A stretch of DNA of 64,000 nt, from positions 2,008,630-2,072,629 of the forward strand of contig NC_018396.1 in assembly GCF_000208865.1 (NCBI RefSeq), given 5' to 3'. The notes below the pieces were generated by a model. That model saw nothing but the letters and a program-made list of their open reading frames with translations. It ran no database searches and was not told the origin of the DNA. Source of the DNA: Neospora caninum Liverpool. Taxonomy: Eukaryota; Apicomplexa; Conoidasida; Eucoccidiorida; Sarcocystidae. The position numbers and the translations under genes are program-made. Below, piece after piece: positions 43,326 to 54,943 of this stretch (position 1 is its first letter; each line of letters opens with the position of its first letter).

Positions 43326-45601
43326 CGCTGCCGTTCAGCATTGACTTGCTCTGTCGACCGTCGACTGTCTCTGCGCGGCGCCTGGAGAAACAGAGAGGCC
43401 GACGGCAACGGGGAGAGCGGTTTAGGACCACGGAACCGGAAGAGCGAGGAGGCAGCGGCAGGAAGAGACGGAAGGAGACGTCGAGGTGCACACTCGAGAG
43501 CTACACGCGGCAAGCAGGCAGACAGCTGGAGAAGGAAAAGGAAAGGGGATGAGAGGGCGATGCGCACGGAAGAAGATCTGGAGAAGACGGAAAGCAAGGC
43601 AACAATGGACATACGACCCAGAGTTTGGAGACACACAGGCGCGCGTCTGCTGGAGCCCGAAGAGAACCCTGACAAGCCTATCGGGAAAGTCGAAAGGCTG
43701 AGAGAAGAGAGGCAAGGACGAGTCCGAGGAGGGGGGCAGCTCGGGAAGGGGTTTACGCACATTTGTCTTCTCTTTTTCGGTGCCGGGAGCGAGAAAGGAA
43801 GCGTATGGCGAAGCGGCAGGTGAGTTCTTCGCTTTGCACCTTCATTCAAAAGACACAAAGAGGGGAGAACGGGCCATGAAAAGTGACATGAAGGAAAGCG
43901 GAAGAGACCACCAGACGCAGTGCCTGCGCCGTCCTTGCCTTTTCTGGTGCCTGCGGACCTCGTCGCGGTGCTGCCCGTCTGTCTGAGCGAGAACAGAGCA
44001 TACCGAGGAACCGATAGAAAATACCGCCGGCAAATTTCGGGTGACGGGCAAACGAAACACGAAAAAGGCGAAGCAGTGAAAGGGGAAAAGCCAGCTGTCC
44101 GATCCTCAATTGGGCTGCAGGATACCGACGCGCACATTCCCTTCCAGGCGGCCGAAACTCAGGACAGGAGCTACATTGGGAGACAGTTGGCGAGAAAGGG
44201 ACATTCTGTGTTTCTGAAGAAGGAAACAAAGAAGGAGGAAGCACAGGAAATCTCTTTAAAAGTTATTTCCGTCGAGTTTCTCGGGTGAAACTCGCGCCTC
44301 CCCCACCTGCGCTGGCCGCGTTAGAAGCGCCTATGCTGTGCCGCAGGCTCTCGTGCTTCTGGACCGTCCGAAGGCGCCCACTCCACGAACGAATGAGAAA
44401 AAAAGAATCTAAGCTCTGACCGAGGATTTCCGGTGAGAAGAAGGGAACCGACGAAAACATTTCCTGGTTGAAGTCTCGCGTTCCAAACGAGCCATTTTCC
44501 TCATAAGCATGTCGGCCGCACAATCCCGCGCCCGCGATGCCCCTCCAAGTCACACGCGTGCATGCTGAGGTGACGCGACTGGAACTCGCAGAGCCGACAC
44601 GAACAAGGCACGTCCCCGTCCCTCAAAAATGACTGTCGCGTATTGGTCTCGGGCGAAATCGAAAACATCCGAGTTGTCCGAAGTGTACGTACACCTTCCC
44701 ACATAAGCTGCTGTCGTTCGAGAACGGGGTTTCCAGTCCTTCTCCGCCGCTAGAAAGATTCTACGAAGTACGGTGTGATGACGGATGGATACGTAGCGAA
44801 ATAGAATCCCGCACACACATTGCTCGCTGGTGCCGTCTCCGTCCCCTTTTTCGTGGTTTGTTGACAAAAGACGGAGAACGCCTTCTTTACCATGGGCGAT
44901 CTTTTTAGGGGGCATGGGTCGAGAGGGAGGAACAGCGACGCGGAAATAGAGAAGGATGTATCGACACTTTTTGCTCGGTACGCTAGAATTGCCAGGGGCG
45001 GTGTCTGGCGGCGAGTTTCGGGCTTCGATGCCGTCTGAAAAGTACGGAGAAAAGAGGCACTGGCGCAACCGCACTGCATCCGCGAGCGTTCTTTCCTCCC
45101 CGCTCTTTCCAAGGGGGGAACGAACAGACACGCTTGACTGATTTCTGCGCAAGCACATGTTGCTTTCCGGACACGCCAACACGATTTGCGCGTCCAAAAA
45201 AGCACTCAGTTCCTTCTCCGTGTGACTTTCTCTCGGTTTCTCCCACTACACTGGCAGATGTGGCTATGGAAAGCATAAAGAAAACTTTGCGTGCATGAAA
45301 CGGAGGAGGCCTTCTTACTGTTGTGTAGATACATGTAGCAATCTGTACGCACGCGGAGCTCCGGGTGCACAGAAGAACTGACGTAAATTATCGGCGCTTT
45401 CGGACCTACCCACAGGCTCCACACGGGCCGTGTTCCTCACGTGCATCGACGTGACTCCCTACACCGCTCGGGCGGCCAGAACCTCTGGAGCCGGCAGAAT
45501 CCGAGATCCTCTAAAGGCTGCCGGTCTCTTGCAAGTATCCTCAAGTCGAAATTCGAGGTCCCTCCTAGCGAGAAAGGGTCACAGACATGCTTGCCGGTTA
45601 A

Positions 45602-45614
45602 CCCCCCCCCCCCC
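45602..45614 (+). repeat. C13 homopolymer
   Basis: Run of about thirteen C, with TTAACC on both sides in inverted order (GGTTAA...TTAACC), so the run sits inside a short perfect inverted repeat. Confidence 0.85.
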
Positions 45615-45733
45615 TTAACCCTCGGAGGTGTCCAGGGGCAAAAGCGCGGTGTCAGAAGCCGATCCTCACTTGTGCGCACGAGCAAGAAGAGAGTGACGAG
45701 GCTCGGTTCAGTATTGAAATAACCCTGCCTGTC

Positions 45734-45754
45734 TATATATATATATATATATAT
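45734..45754. repeat. (TA)n microsatellite
   Basis: TA dinucleotide run followed by further ATATG-rich sequence. Confidence 0.9.
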
Positions 45755-47305
45755 GCATATACATATGTTTATCTTGTTTGTGCATCTTTGTCTATTTTTG
45801 CAAAAAAGAACAGATGTATGTATATGGAAGCGCAAGCTTACGGTAGGCCATGATTTGTGAGCGACTCTGAAAAGTTGACACTGGATGAACTGAACAAGAG
45901 GGGAAGGTTTCCGAAGGCCGGCGCCTTCGTTTCCCGATGGCAGCAGTTTGCATCATTTCGCGACTTGTTTGAGTCTCTAGCACTGGGGCGCCCTGCTGAA
46001 AGTGGTGTCGCTCTCAGAGGCCGCACTGTTGAAAAACACCTCTTTAAAAATAAAGTGTGTTTCTCCTGAGCGATAGTCTTCTTTCCGAGGAAGCAAACTG
46101 AACGGAGGCAAGCAGTCGCACGCCTGCCTATGGACAAGCAGCGATAGGCTGGCTGCAAAAAACTCGGCGGCACGCGACAATTCGATTCGACAAAGCATGC
46201 GCTTCCATAAAAAAGCGGGAAATTTGGAGCGGAAGCGTCGCGTGACAACCCCGTCTGCTTGGGTCGTTCGAGACGCGACACGAGAACAAAAGCGAGGCAG
46301 TATCTCCAAACACCGCCGGTGTGGATTCGCCTGTCTCCCACGGAGAGCGAGGGCCCCCACCGCATGGCTTCCTGGCGTGAACCTGTTCTTTTCGGCAGTT
46401 GATTCCCATAATCACCCATATTCCCTCGCCTCTCTGGAAATGTCCACCTTCGTTGGAGAAGAACCAACCGACATCCCCGCGTGCCGAGGGCAACAGGCGC
46501 GAGGGCAAGAACGCAGCGGCAGACGCCGAGTCGAGAGAGCGAGCCTCAACCTGGCAGACTGCAAAAGACTGCTGGCGTCGTGCGCGACTCACGTCGGTCG
46601 CCAGTGGATGCATGCTGGGATAAAAATAGACGTGCCTCTGCCTCTCTCTACGCGTTGAGTGTGAGGTCGGCCAACGCGCGGGGCGCACGCATACACCCGA
46701 GATACAGCTTCCACAAAAAAGCCGCTGTTCGATCTCGCCCATCGGACCACGGGCGACTGCATGCAGACCGATGCAGAAAGAAGCCCGACACCTGCGCCCT
46801 GGGCGAAGCGTCTCGACACCCTGCGCCGACTTCCCCTGGCCCGGCAGCCGCAGGGGACACAACCGCGGGTGTATGTGCGTGTACAAAACAAAAAGATACA
46901 CGCGTACGCTTCTATGCCGCACTGACGAAAGCACTGCTGGCGAACCGGAAACACACGAGCAAAACCGACAAGGGAATAAAAAAAGGGTCCCGCGAACGTC
47001 CGGGCGCTTCCACCACCCGACGATCGGCAACTGCATGCACAAGCGTGAGGCGACAAGACTCAGGAAGGTACTTGTCGAGACGGGTTCGACCTTCTCACAA
47101 ACTCGCAGATCCATGCATGCATGCACAGACATGTGCGCACACCCACGCGCAACAGCTCTTCTTCTGTGCGAATTGAGAGCAGCGGCAGGTGGCCTGGCCA
47201 GACGCATGGCAGACTAGTCTCGCTTTTCGAGCAAAACCGAGCAAAAACCGTGTCGAGCGCCGAACGGGCGGGCGTCGAAAAATCCCCACGAGTAGACGCA
47301 CGGCC

Positions 47306-48723
47306 TCACAAGGACGGACCGATTTGCATCGCTTGAGAAAACTTGCTAAAGGCCTCCCGAGCTCTGTCGATGTTACACAGCGTTGCCGCTGGCTCCACGC
47401 CTGCAAAAAGCAGAGGCGCGTCGAAGAAGCTGCTCCATTAGACGGATCTACGTTTTATACTCACACGGCGATGCATTTATACGTGTGTCGATACTTACAC
47501 ACGTGCATGCACACTTGGACACGTACACGCACATACTCGTAAGGCTCCCTTCATAGGTCTCTATATGCATGCATATGCGCGGGTGAATGTATGGTGTGTA
47601 AACGCTTTGGAGCGGGAACCTGGCCAAACGTTGCCAGGCCATTCGTTCTGTGTCGGGAAAGTGAAAAAATTGAGCTCTCCAAGCAGAGGCTTGGAACCGA
47701 AAGTACCTGGGTCACTTATGATGATCATGATGTACGTGTTGCGAGTGAAACGCTCGATGAAGGCAGAGAAGGTCGGCGTCCGGGCGACGAAGCTCGAGAA
47801 ATTGCTCTGTACGCGAGACACAAGAAAAGCGCCACAAAGCGCTTCGCGCCCAGACCCCTTTCGTATCCACCACGGCGGCCTACCCCGTCGTGTTCTCCAT
47901 ATGTACATCTGTACGTGTGTGCCTAGTCACAGATACAGATATATATATATAGATATGTATATATATGTATCTGTATGTATATATATAGAGAGAGAAAACA
48001 AAGTAGAAATCAGTAGTTCCACGTGGTCATCCCTTCCTGTTCGTTTGTTTGCGGCTGCATACACACACGCGTATACACGCAGAGAGGCGTGCATGTAAAA
48101 ACGAAGATTCACACTGAGGAGTTGCCGTCAAAAGCCCCCCCGGTGGAGCGAGAAGTTCGCCGCGTGGAGTACCTGGGATTTTGCGCACGTAATTTTGAAC
48201 TGTTTGCAGCTGCTGGAGACTTTTTCGAAGCGGTGAGTGTCGGGGTGCTCCCGTCTTGACCAGCGCGAGAGAACCTGCGAAATCCAACGCCGGGAGTCGG
48301 ACGGGCGTTCGCAGAATGGAGGTATCAGGCTTCGTGGGCGAGAGAGCAGTGTCTTGCACAAACGCGAAACACGAGGCCTTCAGCAGAATGCGGTGCCGAG
48401 ACGTTTCGAAGCGCGAGCCTGTTCCCTTACCAGAAAAGTATTCTTTTCAAAGAGAACAATTTCGTCTGCGACGCACAGCTCAGAGAGAACTCTCAAGTCG
48501 CGCTGCAGATCCTCGGCATGGGGCACCAAGGACGCGACGATTGTGCTCCACGCTTGAAACAGCGTTTCTTCCCAGATCGACGTTGCAAAGACACCCACTT
48601 CTTTCTCTGCGAAAACACCACACAAACATCGCATTTTTAAAGGCGCTCAGAAAACGTGAAACAGCCCGTGCGATCTCTCAGTCAGGAATACCGAGTGTTT
48701 GACCGTACACAAACGTGCCTATG

Positions 48724-48764
<41 letters not shown>

Positions 48765-50737
48765 TGCGTATACATATCTAAATCTACATGAAAAGAAATC
48801 CCTACAGACACAAATCACTGACCACATATATGCTGATGAACGAGTCAGCGTGTAGATGCATGTAAGCCTGCTGCTCCCCGTGGGCAGAGATAGTGCTGGG
48901 GTGTACACATGTCCACAGGAGAGATCCAACTGTGCACGAACACATAAATGCACTGTGTCTAGAGACGGATGAGGGTGTTGTCCTCGGGAAACAGCGCGAA
49001 CGTTTGACTACTCGAATTGGGAAAGGACGGCAACTCGACCCTGAGAGCGTTCGCCAAAAGAACCAGAGCACACACTCGGCGGGGAGTCCCCAGGGGGATT
49101 TTTGGAGTGGAGCAAGAAGAGACACCCCCTATCCTTGTCGCAGGTCAGAATCGCGACACACAGCAGTGCATGCGCGGTCTCTTGCCCTAACACGCGGTTC
49201 ACTTCTCTTTTTCGTTTCTCGATCTTTTTCTTTTCCGCTCCATGCTTCCAGCGGCATCAGTTCCTTACCCTGTGCAAGGTCGCGAACAAGTTTCTGGTAG
49301 AAGGCCGTGATTTGAGGCCGCTCTGCATGCGGAACGATGTCCATCTTGTGAACGAGGACAAAGACTTTTGCGCCGGGAGAGAAGGCTCGAATGCTCTCGA
49401 GAGCTTCGCTGAGGTAGCGCGCGTCCTTGGCCAGCTCCCGGAGACGAGCGTCTGTCTGTGCAATTTCCCGAAGCGCCGAGGGAGTACCTGTTGACGAGAA
49501 GCTTTTGACTGTCGCCGCGAACGCGGAGGGCAACCGACGAGTCGAAAGCGGGAAACGCGGCGTGGAGGACAGCCGAAACGAAGGCGAACGCGCGCGCCGC
49601 TTGGAGTGCGCCGAGGCGCCGCCAGGTACGTCAGAAGAGACAGGTGAATGAGCGGCAGAAGACGGAGATGGAGACGCGCGAGGCACAGACAGCGAGGGCG
49701 ATGGAGAAGAGGGAGGCAGAGACGACGAAGCACACGGTGAAGGCTGCACAGGCGATGAGGACGAAGACGGCGAATGAAGCACAGCAGAGGAGGAAGACGA
49801 TGAACGGGGGCCGGCAGACGAGGACGAAGAAGACGATGAACGAAGAGCAGAAGACGAGGATGCAGACTGCGAAGGACGATCGGATGACCCACAGGAAGCA
49901 GCCCCCTCAGCTGATTCTACCATCTGTGCAGCGATGAGGGAACCCCGACGGACCTCGAGTGCGTAAACCAAGACTTCCGCGTTCCTGAAAAGATGCAAAC
50001 ACAAACAGCGAAGCGATCACGGAGAAGACACCCTCGCGGCACTCTGAACCGGACTAGAGAAAAAGGGCAAAAAAGATGTGAGGCGTTCTCTCTGTCCTTG
50101 ACACTAGCCCTTCTCTCACTTCTGAGCTCGCCAGGTTCCCTGCTATTCCACGATCCCGCAAAAACCAAAAACAAGAGCACAGGAGTGGCCCAGGCAGACA
50201 TGGGAATATATGTATGTGTATATATGTATACATGTATATATATATATATAGTTGAATACATTTACATGCCGAGATGGGGAGGCAGAGTTTCCTTGTCCAT
50301 TTGCTCGTTTTCATTTTCTCGTTCTTTGTGGAGGGCGATGGTTCTCTCCAGCTTCGTCGTGAGACGTTCCCTCTATGAACCTCGAAACCGAACTCCATGA
50401 TACTTGCTTGTCGCACCGTAGACGCAAGTCTGTGTCACCTTGCAACACAAGATTTTCGTCCCGCTTGCTGTCCGGTCTCGTCTTACCTAAAAATGTGTTC
50501 TCTCTGTAGTTCAAAGTAGTTTTCCATGAATATGTCTTGCCCTCCACAGTCCCAAATTGACAGCTCAAGTGAGCCTAGGAAACGCAGCTTTGAATGCTCA
50601 ACGTTAGTCGTCGGCGTCTGTTTGTGCGTGTCACGGGGCATATAATTCGCAAAGATAATGGAACGCATCGAGCTCTTCCCCGCTCCTGCTCGCCCCATAA
50701 GCAGCAGTTTGCTGGTGGCCTCAGAGTTGTTCTCCAT
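47306..50737 (-). CDS. RagA/Gtr1-family small GTPase with serine-rich insertion
   Basis: Rag GTPases signal amino-acid sufficiency to TORC1 on lysosome-like membranes. Six exons, 50737..50487, 49984..49269, 48606..48431, 48274..48173, 47806..47707 and 47400..47306, join in phase to 479 residues. G1 is GRAGAGKSS, followed by 'MRSIIFANY' and '[11 protein letters not shown]', G3 is WDCGGQD, followed by '[16 protein letters not shown]' across intron 1, and G4 is HKMD near residue 296. The C-terminal roadblock-type part follows the family without gaps: '[18 protein letters not shown]', '[14 protein letters not shown]', '[14 protein letters not shown]', '[21 protein letters not shown]' (written in two parts: [21 protein letters not shown]) and '[13 protein letters not shown]'. 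It resembles RagA/Gtr1 more than RagC. Human RagA has 313 residues. The excess is about 150 serine/proline-rich residues (about 105-260) between G3 and G4, coded by a purine-rich tract (+ strand) at 49640-49900. Confidence 0.92.
47938..47990. repeat. TA-rich microsatellite in RagA intron
   Basis: Imperfect TA/TGTA run (atatatatatagatatgtatatatatgtat) between exons 4 and 5 of the RagA gene. Confidence 0.85.
48726..48759. repeat. (TA)n microsatellite in RagA intron
   Basis: Uninterrupted TA dinucleotides in the intron between RagA exons 2 and 3. Confidence 0.95.
50206..50250. repeat. TA/TGTA-rich microsatellite in RagA intron 1
   Basis: Mixed ATATGTATG and TATATA units in the first intron of the RagA gene. 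Confidence 0.85.
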
Positions 50738-50861
50738 CGTGTTCGCGTACGGCAGACCCTGATTGCCGTGAAAGACAAAAAATTAAAAGGAACGAGATGA
50801 GCTACGGTCAAGTGACAGACACGTCTACAGCCTCAGTATCACACAACAGTAGTCCATATCA

Positions 50862-50923
50862 GCATATATATATATATGAATGTATGTATGTAAGTATGTA
50901 TGTATGTATGTATGTATGTATTT
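50862..50923. repeat. (TA)n then (TGTA)n microsatellite
   Basis: Short TA run followed by about ten TGTA units with one change, in the spacer just upstream of the RagA start codon. It may overlap its promoter or leader. Confidence 0.92.
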
Positions 50924-50998
50924 AGATTGGACTGTACATGTGTGCATGCACGTGTGTCGGATATTGACTGTGGCGGTAAACGCACGCCCACAGGTTTT

Positions 50999-51607
50999 TC
51001 AGCGTGTCAAGAAAAAGAGTTTCTTACGGTTATTTTTAGCGGAAAGTTTCGTATTGTCCCGGATGAGTTCCTTGTTCGTGTACGACTTGCGCCAGTGTGC
51101 CTCCTCGACTAGGCCGATCGATGCAACCGGCCTGTCCTTCTTCATCCCTCCGCTGTAATCCCCCTACTTGCAAAAAGAGAGGAAAACCGGGGGGCCGACA
51201 AACGAGGAACGACACAGCGGAAGGAACAGTAGGCACCGAGTACGACCGGAAAGTGCCTCTCAAGAGCCGATCAGGCACGGCGTCGGATACGAAACAAACC
51301 AATTCTTCCCTTGTTAGTTCTTTGGATGGATAACCTGGATAACCTGTACGAGAGGAAGTCTCCTGGTTTTTTCCAAACGAAACATAGAGTTAACAATAGC
51401 AGAATCACAGTGTCACAAACTGGAAAAACACGAGCAAAGTCTCACACAGACCATGGGAGCGACTTGGTACGGTAAATGCCAGACGGCAGCGAACCACAGG
51501 TATGCATGGGTAGCTGGCCCTTAAAACACATGCTCTTATCGGCAGCTTCGTTTAATTCCTTCTCCATGTCTTCACCCCGAGTAACGTTAAATATAACTAT
51601 TGGTTGT
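50999..51607 (-). CDS. Unrecognised gene, last two exons (5' part unresolved)
   Basis: Two minus-strand segments look coding and join in phase: 51607..51448 (coding 'PIVIFNVTRGEDMEKELNEA' and 'FKGQLPMHTCGSLPSGIY') and 51163..50999 (coding 'DYSGGMKKDRPVASIGLVEE' and 'KELIRDNTKLSAKNNRKK'), ending with TGA. The donor is tct|gtgtga and the acceptor is caagtag|ggg. The end of the product is very basic. The first segment begins in phase 1 after an AG, so at least one exon lies further right, perhaps the open sequence at 51700-51885 (coding 'KRKHRMKAFRKFDVISR'), but no good donor was found there. I do not recognise the family. It lies between the RagA start and the divergent Fhit-like gene. Confidence 0.4.
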
Positions 51608-52052
51608 CTGTTTTTCGAGAAACCGAAGCAAAGCAGTAAATCCCAGGTCGATATACGCAGGTGCATGCAGACACTCTGACAGCGAGCTGCTGCTCGAGTC
51701 CGGGAAAGCAGACGTCCCCCGCAAATGTGAGTTGAAACGGGAACAAGCAACCGCGAGATGACGTCGAATTTGCGAAACGCTTTCATTCGATGTTTTCTCT
51801 TTGAAGATTCACTGAGCAGAGGAGATAAATGAGGAGCCGGCACGCAATTGATCCTGCCGTCTCTGTTGTGCTCCAGCGCAGCCAATACCGCGTCGGGCCT
51901 CGCGAGACGTCGGATACAGTTTAGGTCACTTCTGCTTCGAGCCTACTGGCGGCAAGCCGGTCGAGAAGCAGGAAAATCGTATCTTTACGGTTTCTTTCAA
52001 CGTTCCCAAGTCGTAGGCTTCGACGTTTATTTTCTGTTATGGCTGCTCCAGA

Positions 52053-53302
52053 ATGGGAGCGTGTGCGACCGCCCTGACTCTGTCGAGCGCCGCAAAAGGC
52101 GCTGTACTCGATTGCAGTCCATCCGTGTGGCGTTTGCTAGGGACGGCAACATGTGAACTGCGGAAACACGCTTCTTCATGCTCGTGTTCCTCGGTTCCCT
52201 TCTGGCCGGAGCCGTTTTTCTTCTGCGGAGCACCAGTACCAGAAGAGAAAGTGTTTTTCAGCACACCTCGAACATTCGCAATGCTCGCACCGCGTCCAGT
52301 CCTTCCCGGCCACGCTGTAGTTACACCTCGCAGACAGGTGAAGGTGAGAAGCTACGGAAAGCGAAATGTGGCCAAGAGGCAAGGCATTGCCCTCTCTGGT
52401 TCCTCTGCGTGATATGGAGAGGCTGAGGAGCACACAGTTTTTAGCGAAAGTGTGTCCAACTGCAGATTTCGGCTCTGCTGTCCAATTTCCGTAATTCTGC
52501 TCGAGTTACCCTTTTCCCGTTTCATCACTTTCCGTCATTCTGCCCTGCTTTTCTTGGTTTGTTGTCTCATCCGCCTTTTTTTCGTTCTTCGTCAAATCTT
52601 GGCATCTTTCCCGAATCGATGGGTGGCCGTGGGTGGCGCAGGGAGCTAGGGATATACCATCGAAACAGCAGGAGAGAGAAATGAATGTGTTCTGTACCTA
52701 CCCGCGCGAAAAGCTCTGCTGTGTGTAGTGAAAGGGCGAATCCACTCTTGTTTGGTATTTCGTTTACGCTGGGTGCGACGCGGTGCTCACCGAGGAATAA
52801 AAGGCAAAAACCTGTGGGCGCAAGGTCGATACAGGCAGGCAGAAGGGGGTCGCAGAGAAATTAGTATGGAGGAGACAAAGGGACGAAACACGGACCTGCG
52901 TTGTGTTGCTGCTTGCATGTTCTCCAGGCCCTTTACGATCTTTCCCCGGATGAAGTTGATGACTTGTTTCTGGTCGCTCAAGTAGTGTCATATATCCTGA
53001 ACGGCGTAACGGGGACAGACTCATGTACACTGCTGCTTCAACAGGGCGAAGCGGCAGGTCAGTGTCTCTCACAGCTGTACGTGCACCTGGTTCCCCGTCG
53101 GAAAGACGATCTTTCCAACAACGATGATATTTATCCGCTTCTAGAGAAGTCTCTCCCTCTTCCGCTGGAAGAAGACAGCGAAGTTCACCCCGAGGAGCGG
53201 GAATCAAAACGTCTGCAGGCAGCGGAATTCCGCGAATGGCTACTGCAGCTTGCAGCTGACCAGCACCCGCTCCCGTCACGTCCCATTGATATCACTGCGT
53301 GA
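52053..53302 (+). CDS. Fhit-like HIT-family protein with degenerate histidine triad
   Basis: Fhit proteins hydrolyse diadenosine polyphosphates (Ap3A) through a His-x-His-x-His motif. Exons 52053..52343 and 52928..53302 join in phase (aag|gtgaga ... ctccag|gcc) to 221 residues. Collinear with human Fhit: 'EKVFFSTPRTFAMLAPRPV', 'LPGHAVVTPRRQVKALYDL' (across the intron), 'LSPDEVDDLFLVAQ', 'GEAAGQCLS', then 'QLYVHLVPRRKDDL', 'NNDDIYPLLEKS' and a charged helical end. The motif at 53072-53086 reads Q-L-Y-V-H, where the family has H-V-H-V-H: residue 146 is Gln, the nucleophile position 148 is Tyr, and only His150 is kept. The codons are unambiguous (cag ctg tac gtg cac). The start at 52053 is tentative: about 50 residues precede the HIT fold, and an upstream exon is possible. 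Confidence 0.8.
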
Positions 53303-54943
53303 ACAGCAAAGACAAGGCGACATGTCTCTTCATTCAATTCGCCTCTTCCTCTCCTTGTAGTGTTAAATGCAGGAGCTACACGCTTTTTATTGCAGTTATT
53401 TGCCATCGTAGGACTTTCCGAAACCGCGTTTCGGGGATGGATTATGTGCCAGAAGCTCTTGCGTACAGATGCTTCGGGGAAGGATACTTCCAAACTGCAT
53501 ATCATGATATTCGTACAGCGTGTATACCATTGTTGGATTTTCAAATATGAGCTCGACACCACTATGTTTGATGCACCTAACATGATGGACATGAAAGGTA
53601 CAGTAGAACTTGGATCCACCACGCGAAGGCATATAAAATATCCAAGTTGAAACTTTTTTACATATTATAGAACCTAACGTCTTGGCTAAACATCCCTTTT
53701 CTTCGAAACACACTTCCCTTCTCGCTGTAGTCAGCAAAAGTTTTAGATTTTATATCAGTCTTCTTCTGTTTAAAAAATCTAGGATTGTCCCCCGAGGTAA
53801 AGGATTCCGTTTAGAAAGTTGTGTTGTGCGTGTAACTCTCACAAGAGTCGACACACATCCTAATTGTGATACATGCATCCTGCTGTCATCCGGTTTGTCG
53901 GAGCCATCACATCGTCCACTCACGATCCCCCAGCTTTTCTCCTGAAAGAGGACCACAGCAAACTCCACTTTAAGTCCCTCCTTCGTGTGAACAACGTGGG
54001 GTCGAAGAGGCAGAGCCACTCCAACAAGGGAACGTCGTGTAACTGCAGATACCATAGGTCCCACTGATGAGGGAAACCTCCTCAAGCTGATGTGCGGCAG
54101 GGAGGTCTGGACGAGAGCAAGCCGCCTGCTTACTGCAAGGAGGGCAACCAAGGCAGTCGGCGCTAAAGCTGCGTTCAAATCTCATTTTCAGTTTCAAAAC
54201 TCACGTAGTTCGTTGAAGACATAGAAATGCTCCCCAACGGACAAACAACCATACTGTCGATAATCCGATCACACGGAGCCCAGCCCGTGGCTCGGCCTCA
54301 CTTCGTCGGTCACGTGTCTGTCTTGCAATGCAAGTGTTTCTGCGTTCACATCTGAATTTGAGTGTGCATACAAATGAACGTCGGTGCACCCCGTACGCGA
54401 ACTTCGCCGGGCAAAAGCACGAATTCCGCTCCGTATTGCCAGCCAGCAACACTGTACAACGGAGTTGCCTTTTGTGTATATGTTCCTTACCCACATCTTA
54501 TGTTCTTAGAATTGGAAGCGAAATGCAAAGTAGCGACACTCCTCCAGTCTTTCCCCCGGACACTACTAAAGTCGACCTCTGATGTTAGGGCACCTCTTAA
54601 TCGATAGCCTATCATCACTAGGAAGATACCGCGTGGCTTCCTGTGCGCTGCTTTTCTGCTCGCCTCCTCTTCCGTCACGGATGGGAGGCGCTTGCAAATT
54701 CGCCCACCCTACAAAAGGTCTCGCCTGCCACCCGAGAACAGGAGAAAGCCGAGACGTACAGGCTGTGTGTGTTGGCCCTTTTTTCGGGTATTTTAGTCCC
54801 TCAAAATAAAATAAAACGGTGTGCGACTAGACGCACCGGCTTTAAGCCCACCGCTCCCACACGATCATTTGTTTAGCCTCATGAAAAATTGCCGTCCCTA
54901 GCCTCCTGTTGCGGCTCTGGGACATCACCTGTAGAGTCCACTC
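53303..54943. other. Intergenic between convergent genes, no gene assigned
   Basis: 3' regions of the Fhit-like gene (+) and the AMMECR1 gene (-). On the minus strand at about 53950-54190 all three frames are open, and a strong donor (gggatc|gtgagt) is present, so a small exon may exist, but I could not choose a frame or a partner. AT-rich sequence at 53640-53780 is unremarkable. Confidence 0.3.

Larger units (their letters stand above)
43326..47305. other. 4-kb stretch without a supported gene
   Basis: This holds the upstream region of the 1659-residue gene and the 3' region of the RagA gene. Open frames here, including a 359-codon minus-strand one at 46128-47207, show no domain and biased GC composition. 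It has a C13 run at 45602-45614, a TA tract at 45734-45754 and repeated TGCATGCA-type sequence near 47112-47125. A non-coding RNA or a fast-evolving gene cannot be excluded. Confidence 0.35.

Noticed and set aside
40073..43823. Long plus-strand open frames (490 and 566 codons) opposite the 1659-residue gene
   Set aside because: They are shadows of the GC-rich low-complexity minus-strand gene; their products are arginine/serine-rich without any domain or start context.
46128..47207. Minus-strand open frame of 359 codons
   Set aside because: No domain, many cysteines and arginines typical of chance translation of GC-rich spacer, and other frames over the same bases are also open. It lies in the 3' region of the RagA gene.
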